Assembly: GCA_018676675.1 (NCBI GenBank) | Contig: JABHEG010000329.1 | Span: forward strand, 1 to 43,356 | Origin: Lentisphaerota bacterium | Lineage (GTDB): Bacteria; Verrucomicrobiota; Lentisphaeria; Oligosphaerales; JABHEG01 | Reading direction: 5' to 3' | Length of the DNA stretch: 43,356 nt | In this document: positions 33,996 through 43,309 of the stretch, in pieces | Numbering within the stretch: position 1 is the stretch's first letter | Layout: every line of letters begins with the position of its first letter | Position numbers and translations under genes: made by a program | The notes under the pieces: model-generated | The model's input: the letters and a program-made list of their open reading frames with translations, nothing else | Told to the model about the DNA's origin: nothing | The model's database searches: none

Positions 33996-35249
33996 TCACA
34001 CTAACAGAAGGCCGCCGTTCCTGTCGTAGAAATCCTGTTGCAGCTCAAAAGCGCCCTGGTTCATCCTGAGCCAGGGCGCACCTGTGCAGGGATGAGCCGC
34101 CATCAACTCAGGCCAACGCTGGAAGTTCTGGTGACCATTCGACTCGATCAGTCCGCAACCGATCCCGGGAAAATCGGCCAGCCGTGCGGCAAACACCTTG
34201 TTCCAGTCCAGCAGTGCGGGTACACAGGCATTGTCCGCAACGAAGCAGGTCAGACCGCGCTTGTGTGCTTCGGATGCCATCCGGATCGCCACACTCAGAG
34301 TCTTTCCCTGCGGCTTGAGGGCCAGACACCCGTAGCCCAATTCAGCCCGTAACGCGACGTCTTCCGGATCATGCAGACTTTCATCCGCAGCGACGGTAAC
34401 GCCAAGGTCCCCCACCGGGGCAAGCAGCCCCTCGGGGAACGGTTCCTCCAGAATGATGGTCTGATCGAGCATTCCCAGCTCTCCCGCATGGCCGATCAAT
34501 CGCCGCAGACGCTCAACCCCGTCGTAGCGTCCGTTCGCATCCAGATAATACCGGACCTTCCCGTCCTGAGTGTGCGGGGTCCGCAGTTCACTCACAGCTC
34601 TGTGAATCTGGCCCAACCGCGCCATGTCCTTTGCCAACATGGTTTCCGGATCTCCGGAGGCCCCGATCTTGATCTTGAGAACGAAAAAACCGTCGGTCAC
34701 CAGCCGACGGATCTCATCGATTGACAGGCCATAGCCAATCACAGGCGTACAGGCGAGCTTCCGCTGCCGATTCGCCAAGCCCCCACGGTGGTCGACCGGA
34801 ATCCAGTCATCGAAACTCGTCAGCCCATAGGTCCGGGCATAGAGCACCCAGGCGGCACAGTCCAACCCGACGAGTGCGTTCAGCGTGAAGGTCGGCGCCA
34901 AGGAGATCTCCCCTGTGATCGCGCAGGCGAAAGCGTGGGTCGCCGGGAAGATCGCGTCGAGAAGATCCATGGGGGTGCCAAACGTCTGCCCTCTGGCAAG
35001 CTGCAACGCATGATCCAGGATGGCGGTCATCAGGACATTCCCGCCCGTCTCAGTGTGAGCAGCAAAGACGGCCGGAGAGGACCACAAAACAGCCAGTCCT
35101 CCGCACCCAGCCGCCGTCACGCCATCCGTGCTCGTAGCCTCCACATGACAAAGCCACTTTTCGTTGAAGGAACTCCCCTTGAACCCGAACGGCTTGACAA
35201 ACCGCTCGCGAGTGATGTCCAGTGAGACCGTCTCGATCTGTATCCCCAT
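33996..35249 (-). CDS. Enolase superfamily (mandelate racemase/muconate cycloisomerase-like) protein
   Basis: A 417-residue protein with the barrel residues of the superfamily: KIKIG (Lys192 and Lys194), YYLDANGRY (Asp237), ILEEPFPE (Glu268/269), VAADES (Asp289, Glu290) and LALKPQGK (Lys312). The K-x-K motif and the opposing lysine at the seventh strand resemble muconate cycloisomerase/dipeptide epimerase types more than the Lys/His-Asp pair of sugar-acid dehydratases. An unusually long N-terminal capping domain is present. The ATG at 35249 has GGGAG 9 nt upstream. It is a lone gene, with a 465-bp gap on its 5' side. It may process an acid sugar or an N-acylated amino acid derivative; the substrate is open. 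Confidence 0.87.
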   Translation of the reverse strand: MGIQIETVSLDITRERFVKPFGFKGSSFNEKWLCHVEATSTDGVTAAGCGGLAVLWSSPAVFAAHTETGGNVLMTAILDHALQLARGQTFGTPMDLLDAIFPATHAFACAITGEISLAPTFTLNALVGLDCAAWVLYARTYGLTSFDDWIPVDHRGGLANRQRKLACTPVIGYGLSIDEIRRLVTDGFFVLKIKIGASGDPETMLAKDMARLGQIHRAVSELRTPHTQDGKVRYYLDANGRYDGVERLRRLIGHAGELGMLDQTIILEEPFPEGLLAPVGDLGVTVAADESLHDPEDVALRAELGYGCLALKPQGKTLSVAIRMASEAHKRGLTCFVADNACVPALLDWNKVFAARLADFPGIGCGLIESNGHQNFQRWPELMAAHPCTGAPWLRMNQGAFELQQDFYDRNGGLLLV

Positions 35250-35714
35250 ACCCGGATACTCCCGCGTGTTTGGTTTGGACGAATCCCCTCCTCGGGGCAG
35301 GATTGCTTGCCTATCAGCACATCACGCCAACCGTTCCACACTTTCCAGTTTGGCAAAGTCACGGTTGAAGGTCCTGACTTCGTACGTGTGATGCAAGGTA
35401 GAGGCCGGTCCCGCGGTTGTCAAAGGCCGATCACGGGCTCGACAAGACAGGAATGAAGCCGATGACCAACGGGAAAAGAGGGGCTGCTTGCAGGGCAACA
35501 AGGACACACCTTGGTTGCCAGCCACCGACCGACCGGAACCGTTAGCAGCCAGGAGGCCATGACACTGAAAGTTGAGTAGCCCTGTGCGCCCGATCCTCCA
35601 GTCTTGCAATGCACAGTTCGCCAACTACGTTGGGCCACGTTCCCGAGGGTTCCTCGGCCATTTTCTCCAAGCTCTTTTCGCTTTCCCATTTCACGTTTCC
35701 ATCTGAGGTTATTC
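35250..35714. other. 465-bp gap between divergent genes
   Basis: This stretch separates the enolase-superfamily gene (35249, minus) from the sugar-kinase fusion (35715, plus). It must hold both promoters, but no convincing -35/-10 pair is visible. The only protein-like trace is a possible PIN-domain tail at 35322-35394 on the minus strand. Otherwise I see nothing in it. Confidence 0.5.
35322..35394 (-). pseudogene. Possible C-terminal remnant of a PIN-domain (VapC-like) toxin
   Basis: The minus-strand frame ends with HHTYEVRTFNRDFAKL and then ESVERLA and a stop. VapC-type PIN proteins often end with a strand, then T-x-N/D-R-D-F-x-x-L/I-P-x-V. The match is short, there is no upstream PIN core with acidic residues and no antitoxin, so at most this is a relic. 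Confidence 0.3.
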
Positions 35715-38171
35715 ATGGATCGAGACGCCAACACCGTGTGCGTCATTTTGGCTGGTGGTCGTGGCAAACGAATGGCCTCTGAACACCGCCACAAGGTGTG
35801 CTTCCCCGTCGCCGGCGTTCCCGCCATCGTGCGCGCCATTCACACCTACAAGCAGGCCGGCCTGAAACACTTCCTGCTCGTGGTAGGGCAAATGTCCGAA
35901 CAGGTCATGCAGACGGTATCGGAACACCACCCCGAAGTCTCTTTCGTCTACCAGACGGAACCTCGGGGAACCGGCCACGCAGCCCTGGTCGCCATCGAAG
36001 CTCTCGCGGCTCAGAATTACGCCGGCAGCGTCATGATCGTGATGGGGGACAAAGCGACCCGACCCCAAGTCGTCACCGAACTGCTGGATCACTTCTCCAC
36101 GACTCAGCCGGATGCCCTGCTCTCCGTCGAAGAGAAGAGCGACACATCGACTGCGGGGCGAGTGGTGGAAGACGAGGCAGGAAACGTCCTGGGAATCGTC
36201 GAGGTCCCGGACATCCGGCAAGCCCGCCAGACGGGAGCCACGCTCGAAGTCGCCGGGAAACCTCTGAGCCCCGATGATGTCGAAGCACGAAGTACCACAG
36301 TCAACGTCTCCATGTACCTCTTCCGCTTCGGCGTGCTCCACGATGCGTTGCGCAGACTTTCGCCCTCGAACGCCCAGGGGGAACTCTACCTGACCGACAC
36401 GGCTGAACACATCGCACGCAACGGACGCGTAGAGCTACTCCGCATTGCCGATGCAAGCGATCTGATGGCATTCAACACACCTGATGAGTTGCTGGCCATC
36501 GAGGAAGTTGTTCGCGCCAGGGAAGGCACCCCTCTGGTGACCTTTGACCCACTACGCTCCATGAGCCGGGACACACTCAAGCCGGCTCAGGACTGGTTGG
36601 CCCTTCTTGAGAAGACGTCAAGAGAGCTTGAAGACGTTTTCCGGCGGCTTTACGGCCCGGACAGTCGGGTCCTGAGCGAGCGGCGACAAGCGTGCCTCGA
36701 AGTCGTGCAGGCGTTCATCGGGCAGTTCGGTCCGGACCGGCCGATGCTCCTTTGTCGGGCCCCCGGACGCATCAACCTGATGGGGCGGCATGTGGACCAC
36801 CGCGGTGGATTCGTCAACGTTATGGCCATCAACCGGGAAGTCATCCTCGCGGCGGCCCCGCGTGACGATGATCTGGTCCGCCTGCGCAATCTCGATGTCC
36901 GACGCTTCCCCAACCGAGAGTTCAACATCACGGCTCTCCTGCGAGAGGAAAGCTGGTCGGACTGGATGGATTTCCTTGCCTCTCACACGGTTCGGCGCAT
37001 CCTGAAGTCAGCCCCTGGTGACTGGAGCCACTACGCCCGGGCCCCCTTCCTGCGCCTTCAGTACGAGCGCATGGAAGCCCGCCTCAAGGGCATGGACTGT
37101 ATGGTGAGCGGAGACATCCCGATGGGCGCCGGGCTCTCGTCGAGTTCTGCCCTGGTTGTGGCATTCGCCACCGCAGCAGTTGCCCTCAACGGCCTGGATG
37201 TCGCGATGCACGACTTTATTGACCTGTGCGGCGAAGGCGAGTGGTTCGTCGGGTCACGCGGCGGAAGTTCCGACCACGCCGCAATCCGCACCGGCCAGCT
37301 CGGGCACGTGTCCCGTATCGGTTTCTTCCCATTCGGAATCACCGGTGATTTCCGCTTCCCGGACGACCTCAGCGTCGTGATCGCCCACAGTGGATCCGCT
37401 GCCGTGAAAAGTCTCGGAGCCCGCGATGTGTTCAACCAGCGCGTCGCATGCTATGAGCTGGCTGAGAGCCTTCTCCATGATCGCTGGCCCGCCGCCGCCG
37501 GAATGGAACACCTCCGTGACCTCACTCCGGATCGTCTGGGAGTCGCCCCAACGGACATCTACCGGGCCATCTCAGGTCTCCCCGACCGCCCAACACGCGC
37601 TCAGCTGACCGCTCTCGTTCCTCCCCAATACCACCCCCGAATGGAACGCGCCTTCGCAACCCACGCAAACCTGGGAACATACGACTTGCGGGGAGTCGCT
37701 CTCTTCGGCATCAGTGAGTGTATCCGAAGCGCCGAGTTCGCGGAAGCACTCCAAGATGGACGCCTGGAGACAATTGCCCGGGCGATGGCCGCGAGTCACG
37801 ACGGGGACAGAAAGGTCAGGTATTCGGCAGATGGGAAAGCCCGGAAGCATCGCGTGGCGCTGACCAACAACACGCTCTGCCGATTGGCCGAGGAGAACGC
37901 GGACCTGAGTCTGCAGAGCGGTCGTTACGCATGCAGCACGGATGCCATCGACCAGCTTGTTGACCTCGCCAACGCCACCTCGGGCGTCGTCGGTGCCCAA
38001 TTGGCGGGAGCGGGCCTGGGAGGTTGCATGATGATTCTGGTTCAGGCGAATGCGCTGGACCATCTGCTGCACGAGCTTCAGACAGAGTTCTACGCCCCAC
38101 GCAAGCTGCCGCCCAACGTTCACGTCTGCTCCCCGGTCGCGGGGGCCGGCCTGATCGGGCTCGATGGCTGA
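35715..38171 (+). CDS. Bifunctional sugar-1-phosphate nucleotidyltransferase / galactokinase-like fusion
   Basis: An 818-residue fusion. The ATG at 35715 has GAGG 7 nt upstream. Residues about 7-250 are a GlmU-like nucleotidyltransferase: VCVILAGGRGKRM, HKVCFPVAG, TEPRGTGHAAL and IVMGDKATRP. Residues about 340-815 are a GHMP kinase of the galactokinase branch: APGRINLMGRHVDHRGG (the galactokinase signature, near 349), GDIPMGAGLSSSSALVVA (ATP-binding loop, near 465) and AGAGLGGCMMILV (near 762). One chain could phosphorylate a free sugar at C1 and turn it into a nucleotide sugar, as the FKP protein does for fucose, but with the modules in a different order and of different subfamilies. Substrate (galactose, galacturonate, N-acetylhexosamine) is not readable. 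Convergent with the dehydrogenase gene, 11 bp away. Confidence 0.87.
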   Translation: MDRDANTVCVILAGGRGKRMASEHRHKVCFPVAGVPAIVRAIHTYKQAGLKHFLLVVGQMSEQVMQTVSEHHPEVSFVYQTEPRGTGHAALVAIEALAAQNYAGSVMIVMGDKATRPQVVTELLDHFSTTQPDALLSVEEKSDTSTAGRVVEDEAGNVLGIVEVPDIRQARQTGATLEVAGKPLSPDDVEARSTTVNVSMYLFRFGVLHDALRRLSPSNAQGELYLTDTAEHIARNGRVELLRIADASDLMAFNTPDELLAIEEVVRAREGTPLVTFDPLRSMSRDTLKPAQDWLALLEKTSRELEDVFRRLYGPDSRVLSERRQACLEVVQAFIGQFGPDRPMLLCRAPGRINLMGRHVDHRGGFVNVMAINREVILAAAPRDDDLVRLRNLDVRRFPNREFNITALLREESWSDWMDFLASHTVRRILKSAPGDWSHYARAPFLRLQYERMEARLKGMDCMVSGDIPMGAGLSSSSALVVAFATAAVALNGLDVAMHDFIDLCGEGEWFVGSRGGSSDHAAIRTGQLGHVSRIGFFPFGITGDFRFPDDLSVVIAHSGSAAVKSLGARDVFNQRVACYELAESLLHDRWPAAAGMEHLRDLTPDRLGVAPTDIYRAISGLPDRPTRAQLTALVPPQYHPRMERAFATHANLGTYDLRGVALFGISECIRSAEFAEALQDGRLETIARAMAASHDGDRKVRYSADGKARKHRVALTNNTLCRLAEENADLSLQSGRYACSTDAIDQLVDLANATSGVVGAQLAGAGLGGCMMILVQANALDHLLHELQTEFYAPRKLPPNVHVCSPVAGAGLIGLDG

Positions 38172-38182
38172 ACGGAACCCGC

Positions 38183-39247
38183 TCAGTCGATGATCACTTC
38201 ACGACGCTCACGACCAGACTCGTAGACGGCATTGACGATCTCGACCGCGTGCATGGCGCTCTCAATCGTGATGTAGGGATCACGGCCCTCGCGGACGGCT
38301 ATGGCGAGATCCTCCATCTCAAATGTGTGCCCTTTGGCGCCAACAGCCATGGGATCAGTCGCCACGGTCTCCCCTTCCGGGCGCTTCTCAGGCGCACCGT
38401 AGTACTGCATCAGCCGCGCCTCTTCCTGACCGTCTTCGTCATCAGCCATCTTCCAGGCAGTCAGATGGGCAGACTTCTGGATCGTCCCTTTGTCACCATG
38501 GATGAGGATGCTCTGCGAAAGCCCGCCGATCGCACACGTTGTCGTGCTCAGCGTCCCGAGTGCACCATTGCGGAACCTGAGGAAAGCCGCCGTCTTGTCC
38601 TCGGCCTCAATGTCATGGGCATAAATCCCAAACGCCCCGAAGACTGACTCGACTCGGCCGGCCAACCACTGGATCAGGTCAACCGTGTGGACGCCTTGAT
38701 TCATCAGTGAACCGCCACCATCCATCCCCCACGTTCCCTTCCAAGATCCATGTGCCCCCTGGAAGTAGCTGTCCTTGCGCAACCATGGCAACAGGGCGTG
38801 CACACCGATGATCTGCCCCAGGCGCCCCTCCTCGATCGCGGCCTTGATCCGGCGATTCAGTGGATCGGTACGTGACTGAAACACACCGGCTGCCTTCACA
38901 CCCGACGCCTGGATCGCCTGGACCAACGCCCGGACTTTCGCCACATCGATGTCCACGGGTTTCTCAACCAGGAGGTGCTTCCCTGCGGCCACGGCTTCCA
39001 TCGCCATATCCGCATGCATGCCGCTCGGCGTTGCTACGCTGACCGCATCCACCTCCGGGTCCCGAAGCATCTCCGCATAGGAACGGTAGGCCGTCACGTT
39101 GTGTTCCTTAGCCGCAGGTACAAGGCGGTCCTCGTCGATGTCACAGACTGCCACCAGGCGACACCCTTCGGCCTCAGTCGCGGCCTTGCAGTGATGCTTG
39201 CCCATACCCAATCCCACAACCCCGAATCGAAGCTCATGGTGCGCCAT
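38183..39247 (-). CDS. Gfo/Idh/MocA family oxidoreductase
   Basis: A 354-residue NAD(P)-dependent sugar dehydrogenase-like protein. The Rossmann motif is RFGVVGLGMGKHHCKA, followed by AVCDIDEDRL, VSVATPSGMHADMA and the family motif LVEKPVDID. The C-terminal domain has GSLMNQGVHTVDLIQWLAG, supplying the catalytic-region His. Two ATGs lie at 39253 and 39247; the second is right because AAGGGA stands 6 nt before it and touches the first. It is the last gene of a minus-strand unit with the isomerase and the DUF6807 protein. Such enzymes oxidise inositols, or sugars at C2 or C3. Here it probably works with the isomerase on a monosaccharide. Confidence 0.92.
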   Translation of the reverse strand: MAHHELRFGVVGLGMGKHHCKAATEAEGCRLVAVCDIDEDRLVPAAKEHNVTAYRSYAEMLRDPEVDAVSVATPSGMHADMAMEAVAAGKHLLVEKPVDIDVAKVRALVQAIQASGVKAAGVFQSRTDPLNRRIKAAIEEGRLGQIIGVHALLPWLRKDSYFQGAHGSWKGTWGMDGGGSLMNQGVHTVDLIQWLAGRVESVFGAFGIYAHDIEAEDKTAAFLRFRNGALGTLSTTTCAIGGLSQSILIHGDKGTIQKSAHLTAWKMADDEDGQEEARLMQYYGAPEKRPEGETVATDPMAVGAKGHTFEMEDLAIAVREGRDPYITIESAMHAVEIVNAVYESGRERREVIID

Positions 39248-39299
39248 TGTCATTCCCTTAGATCTTACTTCAGAACTCTTCAGCCCAAGCTGCCTCGGT

Positions 39300-40436
39300 C
39301 TACGCCAACGCTACGGAAGGCTGGGCCACGTAGTCAAGGTACTTCCCAGCCACCCCCGCATCTTCGGTTGTCCCGGCGTGGAAGTAGAGGCGATAGGCAA
39401 ATGGGAAGACCTCGCCTGCAGCGATCGTGTGAGTCCCGCTCGTCTCTTTGTCGTTCAGGAAATAGGAGAGGCCGAACGGATTTGCCGTCATCAACCCATA
39501 GTTGCGCACGTGCCAGTAGGTGGGATAGCGGAAGTTCCCGGGAGTGTCGAAAATCGAGATCCCAACGGTCTTGTCGTTGACGGGACCGTAATAGTCGCAC
39601 CAGCTCGCCCGCTTCCCCCACGTCTCTGCTTCGTTCGTGCCTCCGTAGGAGTTGACGATCGTGCCGTCCTTCTTGGCGTCCATCGTTGTTGCCACACGAA
39701 TCGAGCAGATGCCTCCCTCTTTGGTGTCCCCGAACTCGACCGGGCCACAGGTTGCGGTGAACACAACCTTGAGATCCATCAACCGTTCAGCGGCAGGCAC
39801 GTTGTAAAATGTAAGGGTGCGTTGCTCCTCAAGAACCACTTCTCCCTGAAGGTCGAGCCAGTGGTTGGTCGCCACGATCCGCCCAAAGACCGGTCCACTC
39901 TCAATGGTGTCGAACCGTTGATGAACCTGACGCGCAAAACGGTTCTCCGCTTCGCTCCAGTGATCGCTGCCATTCACTTCACCCCAGGCAACCCAGCAAC
40001 TCTTGTGATGTGGATGGTCCTGGGCCTCCCCATCGACATCCTCCACGGGAAAATGCCGCGTGATCGGGTCGCCAAATGGGCCGATGATCGGGAGCAGGAA
40101 TGGGCGAGCCCACGTATCGGCGTAATGGTAGCTGGTGAACGGGGAATCATTCAGCGTGACCTCAACTCTGTCACCCGGGACATCAGCGAGCCCGACGCCG
40201 CCTGTGTCGGCACTGTGCGGGATGACCTCGTAAGCCGCAGACTGCCCTCTGGCCAGACTGGGAATCACGAAACACAACGCCGGGGATTCCCCCGCCAACA
40301 CCTGCGCAGGGAGCACCTCCCCTGCCTGCCCCCTCAGCCCAACATCGCCGCCAGGGAGAGCAGAGACATCAACCGGCAACCACACCGGACAATGCCGACG
40401 CGCGTGTTCGCCTGCCTGAACTGTGATCGTGGCCAT
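39300..40436 (-). CDS. DUF6807 (PmoA-like) family protein
   Basis: A 378-residue, mostly beta protein. Family marks are GEAQDHPHHKSCWVAWGEVN (the D-H-P-H-H motif), GDTKEGGICSIRVA, ISIFDTPGNFRYPTYWHVRN and NPFGLSYFLNDK. Families of this kind are often mislabelled methane oxygenase PmoA, but they are soluble proteins from sugar clusters of Planctomycetota, Verrucomicrobiota and Bacteroidota, with no link to methane. The His-rich motif suggests a metal or sugar site. The ATG at 40436 has an excellent GAGGAGG site and starts 3 bp after the isomerase stop. No signal peptide, so intracellular here. Function unknown; a role in handling a keto-sugar together with the flanking isomerase and dehydrogenase is inferred. 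Confidence 0.85.
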   Translation of the reverse strand: MATITVQAGEHARRHCPVWLPVDVSALPGGDVGLRGQAGEVLPAQVLAGESPALCFVIPSLARGQSAAYEVIPHSADTGGVGLADVPGDRVEVTLNDSPFTSYHYADTWARPFLLPIIGPFGDPITRHFPVEDVDGEAQDHPHHKSCWVAWGEVNGSDHWSEAENRFARQVHQRFDTIESGPVFGRIVATNHWLDLQGEVVLEEQRTLTFYNVPAAERLMDLKVVFTATCGPVEFGDTKEGGICSIRVATTMDAKKDGTIVNSYGGTNEAETWGKRASWCDYYGPVNDKTVGISIFDTPGNFRYPTYWHVRNYGLMTANPFGLSYFLNDKETSGTHTIAAGEVFPFAYRLYFHAGTTEDAGVAGKYLDYVAQPSVALA

Positions 40437-40439
40437 TCG

Positions 40440-41261
40440 TCATTCCTCCTCGAAAACGCGTGACAGGTAATCCATACTCTTTGCCGCAATCGCCTCGGGG
40501 CCGGGAGAGAAGTCAAAGACCTCAACCGAGACCCAACCAGCGTAACCAATCGCCCGCAGCCCCTCCACAACCGGTCGGAAATCCGTATCTCCGGACCCGG
40601 GGTAGCCGCGATTGGCATCGTTGGCGTGAAAGTGCCCGACATGCGCCCCCGTTGCCTCGATGATCTCGTTGTAAGGGCGGCCCTCATCAGACATTGCCTT
40701 GACGTCCAGGTGCACCTTGAACCGCGGATGGTCAACCGCCTGGCAGAGCGCCACTCCTTCGGCCGCCGTGGTTATGAAATCGGTCTCGGTCCGAGCCAAC
40801 GGCTCAATGCAAAGGTCGACCCCTCGGGCTTCCGCGTCGGGCAGCACGCTCTCGAAGACCTCCCTCGCGTAGTCGAATGCCTGGTCGTAGGTCAGTTCCG
40901 GCAGGACGTTTCGTTGCTTGGGTGACCCGATGACCATCTTCGTTCCGCCAAGATCCCCACAGAGCTGAACAAGAGCTCTGAAATAGGCTACTGTCTCAGC
41001 CCGAATAGACGCATCCGAGTGAGTAATGTAAAGGCCTTCCGGGCTCACCAGAAGCCAGTGCAGACCGATGATCTCAACCCCGGCCTGGTCCGCCGCCCGG
41101 CGTATCTCTTTCCGTTGTCCGGGCGGAATATCCCGAACATCAGCTGCGATTGTGAACGGCGCGACCTCAACCCCACTGAAGCCGGTGCGGGCTGCCAGAT
41201 CGAAAACCCGAGGCATCTCCCATCCCTCACAGAACTCATTGCAGATTGCGAATTTAGCCAC
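40440..41261 (-). CDS. Sugar phosphate isomerase/epimerase
   Basis: A 273-residue TIM barrel of the xylose-isomerase-like family. Likely metal ligands are Glu153 (LCIEPLAR), Asp186 (VHLDVKAM), His212 (GHFHANDAN) and Glu247 (VSVEVFDF). The N-terminus reads AKFAICNEFCEGW. The start is a GTG at 41261, fixed by AAGGAG 8 nt upstream; no in-frame ATG competes. It is the first gene of a three-gene unit with the DUF6807 protein (3-bp gap) and the Gfo/Idh/MocA dehydrogenase, a common partnership in which a 3-keto sugar or an inosose is epimerised. Related in fold but not closely to the isomerase at 22631-23413. Confidence 0.9.
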   Translation of the reverse strand: MAKFAICNEFCEGWEMPRVFDLAARTGFSGVEVAPFTIAADVRDIPPGQRKEIRRAADQAGVEIIGLHWLLVSPEGLYITHSDASIRAETVAYFRALVQLCGDLGGTKMVIGSPKQRNVLPELTYDQAFDYAREVFESVLPDAEARGVDLCIEPLARTETDFITTAAEGVALCQAVDHPRFKVHLDVKAMSDEGRPYNEIIEATGAHVGHFHANDANRGYPGSGDTDFRPVVEGLRAIGYAGWVSVEVFDFSPGPEAIAAKSMDYLSRVFEEE

Positions 41262-41407
41262 GACATCATCTCCTTCAGTCGCTCCGCGGGACGGCGCGAC
41301 TCGATGGTACCCGGGTCTTCAGATAGGAATAGTGGGGAAGATAGTCCCCTCAAAGAGGCAACACCACCCGACTGCCACAGGCGTTCGGCCTTCGCCGGCA
41401 GCACCGG

Positions 41408-43309
41408 TCATTCCAGTGGGAACGTAATCTTGAAGGTCGTTCCTGTACCTCGTTCGAGCACAAGCTGACCACGCAACTGGCGAGTAAGCAGCGACACGAG
41501 ACGCAGCCCGAGAGAAGTCGCTCTGGCGGGATCAAGCTCCTCAGAAATACCGATGCCGTCGTCAGATACGGTGAGTTCACACGTGTCCTCTGCCGTTCGC
41601 TTCACGCCCACCTGTAGAGTCCCCTGGCGTTTCCCGGGAAACGCATGCTTGAACGCGTTCGAAGCCAGCTCATTGATCACCAGCCCACAGGGCACTGCCG
41701 CATCGATTTCCAGCACGACATCCAGAGCATGCACCACGGTCTGGATCCCGGCACCACCGTACGAATCTCCAAGGTGCTGAACGAGTTCCCCCACATACGG
41801 GGCCATGTGGATTCGGGCAAGATCATCGGATTTGTAAAGCTGCTCGTAGACGCGAGCCATGGCCAACACCCTGTCCTTGCTCGCCATGAAGGCCGCCCGG
41901 GGAGCCCCCGCTTCGTCTTTGAGTTGCTGCGATTGCAGGTCGAGCAAGCTGGAAATGACCTGGAGATTGTTCTTGACGCGGTGATGGATTTCTTGCAGAA
42001 GGACAACCTTCTCACGCAACGAGGCGCTGGTGCGTTCCTCGGCTTCCTTCTGTTCGGTGACATCCGTCGATATCATGGTGGCAGCGACCACCTGTCCGTC
42101 CCGCAACACCGCCCCGATCCGACTCCGGTACCACATGCCCGCATTGGCATCCCGACCACGGAGCTCACAATCCGTTGTCCGCCCCTCCCGGAAGACAGTC
42201 TCGATCGCTGCCCGCAGGTCATCCTCACACTCGTGCGCGAACAGGTCGTAGATACACTTCCCGAACAGCTCTTCAGGATCCCTGCCGAGGAGCGACTGGT
42301 TCTGGAAGAGGATCATCCCGTCGCGGCGAAGCGTCGTGATGACGTCCGGTACATTCTCGACCAGAGAGCGCCATTTCCCTTCGGAGCTGCGCAGAGCCTC
42401 CTCCATGCGTTTTCGCTCTGAAATATCATGGGCGACGAGGCAGAGCATGGGGCGTCCACACACGAGGAGATTCCGGGCCGTGACCTCAAGGCACACATAG
42501 TCTTTCGCCGTTGTCTTGGCCCGCAACTCAACGTTTGTAAAGGGGACACCCTCATCTCGCATGGTGGCCCAAAGGGTCCGGGCACGCTCCCGATCGTCAC
42601 CGTGCACCCACTTCGCGGGATCAATCCTCATGCCAAGCCCACACCCGAGCAGACGTCTCCACGAGGGATTTGCCCACACTGCCCGACCGCCCTCATCTGC
42701 AATCACTACAAGGTCGTTCGAACTCTCAAAGATCACCCGAAAATGCTCCTCACTTTCCCGCAAGGCGTTCTCTGTTCGACGACGCTCGGCAATCTCGGCC
42801 TGGGCCTTCTCATGCAGGCAGGCATTCTCGATGGCGATGGCGGCGGACGCGGCCAGCGGCGCCATGAATTCGAGGTCCTCGGGGGAAAACCGGTCGCATT
42901 GTGTGTCCACGAGCTGAAGGACCCCAATCGGGTGCTCCCCAACCAACATCGGGACGACCAGCACAGATCGGAGCGGCAAGCCTGTACGCACATCGACACC
43001 AGTGAAATGGCGATCGTCTTCAGTCACGTCCGGGACGATGACCGCCTCGAGATCCCGGGCCACAACGCCGACGATCCCCTCCCCCATGGGCAGCCGCCAA
43101 CCGTGCACGACCTCCGACTCGGGCCCCGCGGCCGCCCGACAGACCAACTCGTCTGCATCGCCCTCCAGGAGCCAAACGGATACACCGGTGATATCGAACA
43201 ACCCCCGCACTTCCTCACTTCGAGCGCAGAATTCGGTTGGATTCCGTAACCTGCTTGCCGCGTGGTCATAGGAACTTCTCCTTGTCGATACCACGCTCGT
43301 CTGGCGCAC
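41408..43309 (-). CDS. GAF-PAS-PAS sensor histidine kinase (HisKA_2 type), 5' end uncertain
   Basis: At least 633 residues. Residues about 30-165 are a GAF domain (VSVWLLEGD, LPMGEGIVGVVARD, VLVVPMLVGEHPIGVLQLV). Two PAS domains follow (about 188-300, with DLVVIADEGGRAVWANPSW and AHDISERKR; about 310-420, with DVITTLRRDGMILFQNQ and TDVTEQKE). The HisKA_2 motif is LLQEIHHRVKNNLQVISSLL (His442/His443), then the ATPase domain with INELASNAFKHAF and VSDDGIGI. This type feeds a separate response regulator, none of which is nearby. The GTG at 43309 has no ribosome site, and the frame stays open to the window edge without a better start, so the protein may begin outside. No membrane helix is seen, so it is probably cytosolic. 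Confidence 0.88.
   Translation of the reverse strand: MRQTSVVSTRRSSYDHAASRLRNPTEFCARSEEVRGLFDITGVSVWLLEGDADELVCRAAAGPESEVVHGWRLPMGEGIVGVVARDLEAVIVPDVTEDDRHFTGVDVRTGLPLRSVLVVPMLVGEHPIGVLQLVDTQCDRFSPEDLEFMAPLAASAAIAIENACLHEKAQAEIAERRRTENALRESEEHFRVIFESSNDLVVIADEGGRAVWANPSWRRLLGCGLGMRIDPAKWVHGDDRERARTLWATMRDEGVPFTNVELRAKTTAKDYVCLEVTARNLLVCGRPMLCLVAHDISERKRMEEALRSSEGKWRSLVENVPDVITTLRRDGMILFQNQSLLGRDPEELFGKCIYDLFAHECEDDLRAAIETVFREGRTTDCELRGRDANAGMWYRSRIGAVLRDGQVVAATMISTDVTEQKEAEERTSASLREKVVLLQEIHHRVKNNLQVISSLLDLQSQQLKDEAGAPRAAFMASKDRVLAMARVYEQLYKSDDLARIHMAPYVGELVQHLGDSYGGAGIQTVVHALDVVLEIDAAVPCGLVINELASNAFKHAFPGKRQGTLQVGVKRTAEDTCELTVSDDGIGISEELDPARATSLGLRLVSLLTRQLRGQLVLERGTGTTFKITFPLE

Noticed and set aside
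39300..40436. Methane monooxygenase subunit PmoA.
   Set aside because: The shared name is historical; this is a soluble beta-rich protein without membrane helices in a sugar-enzyme operon.
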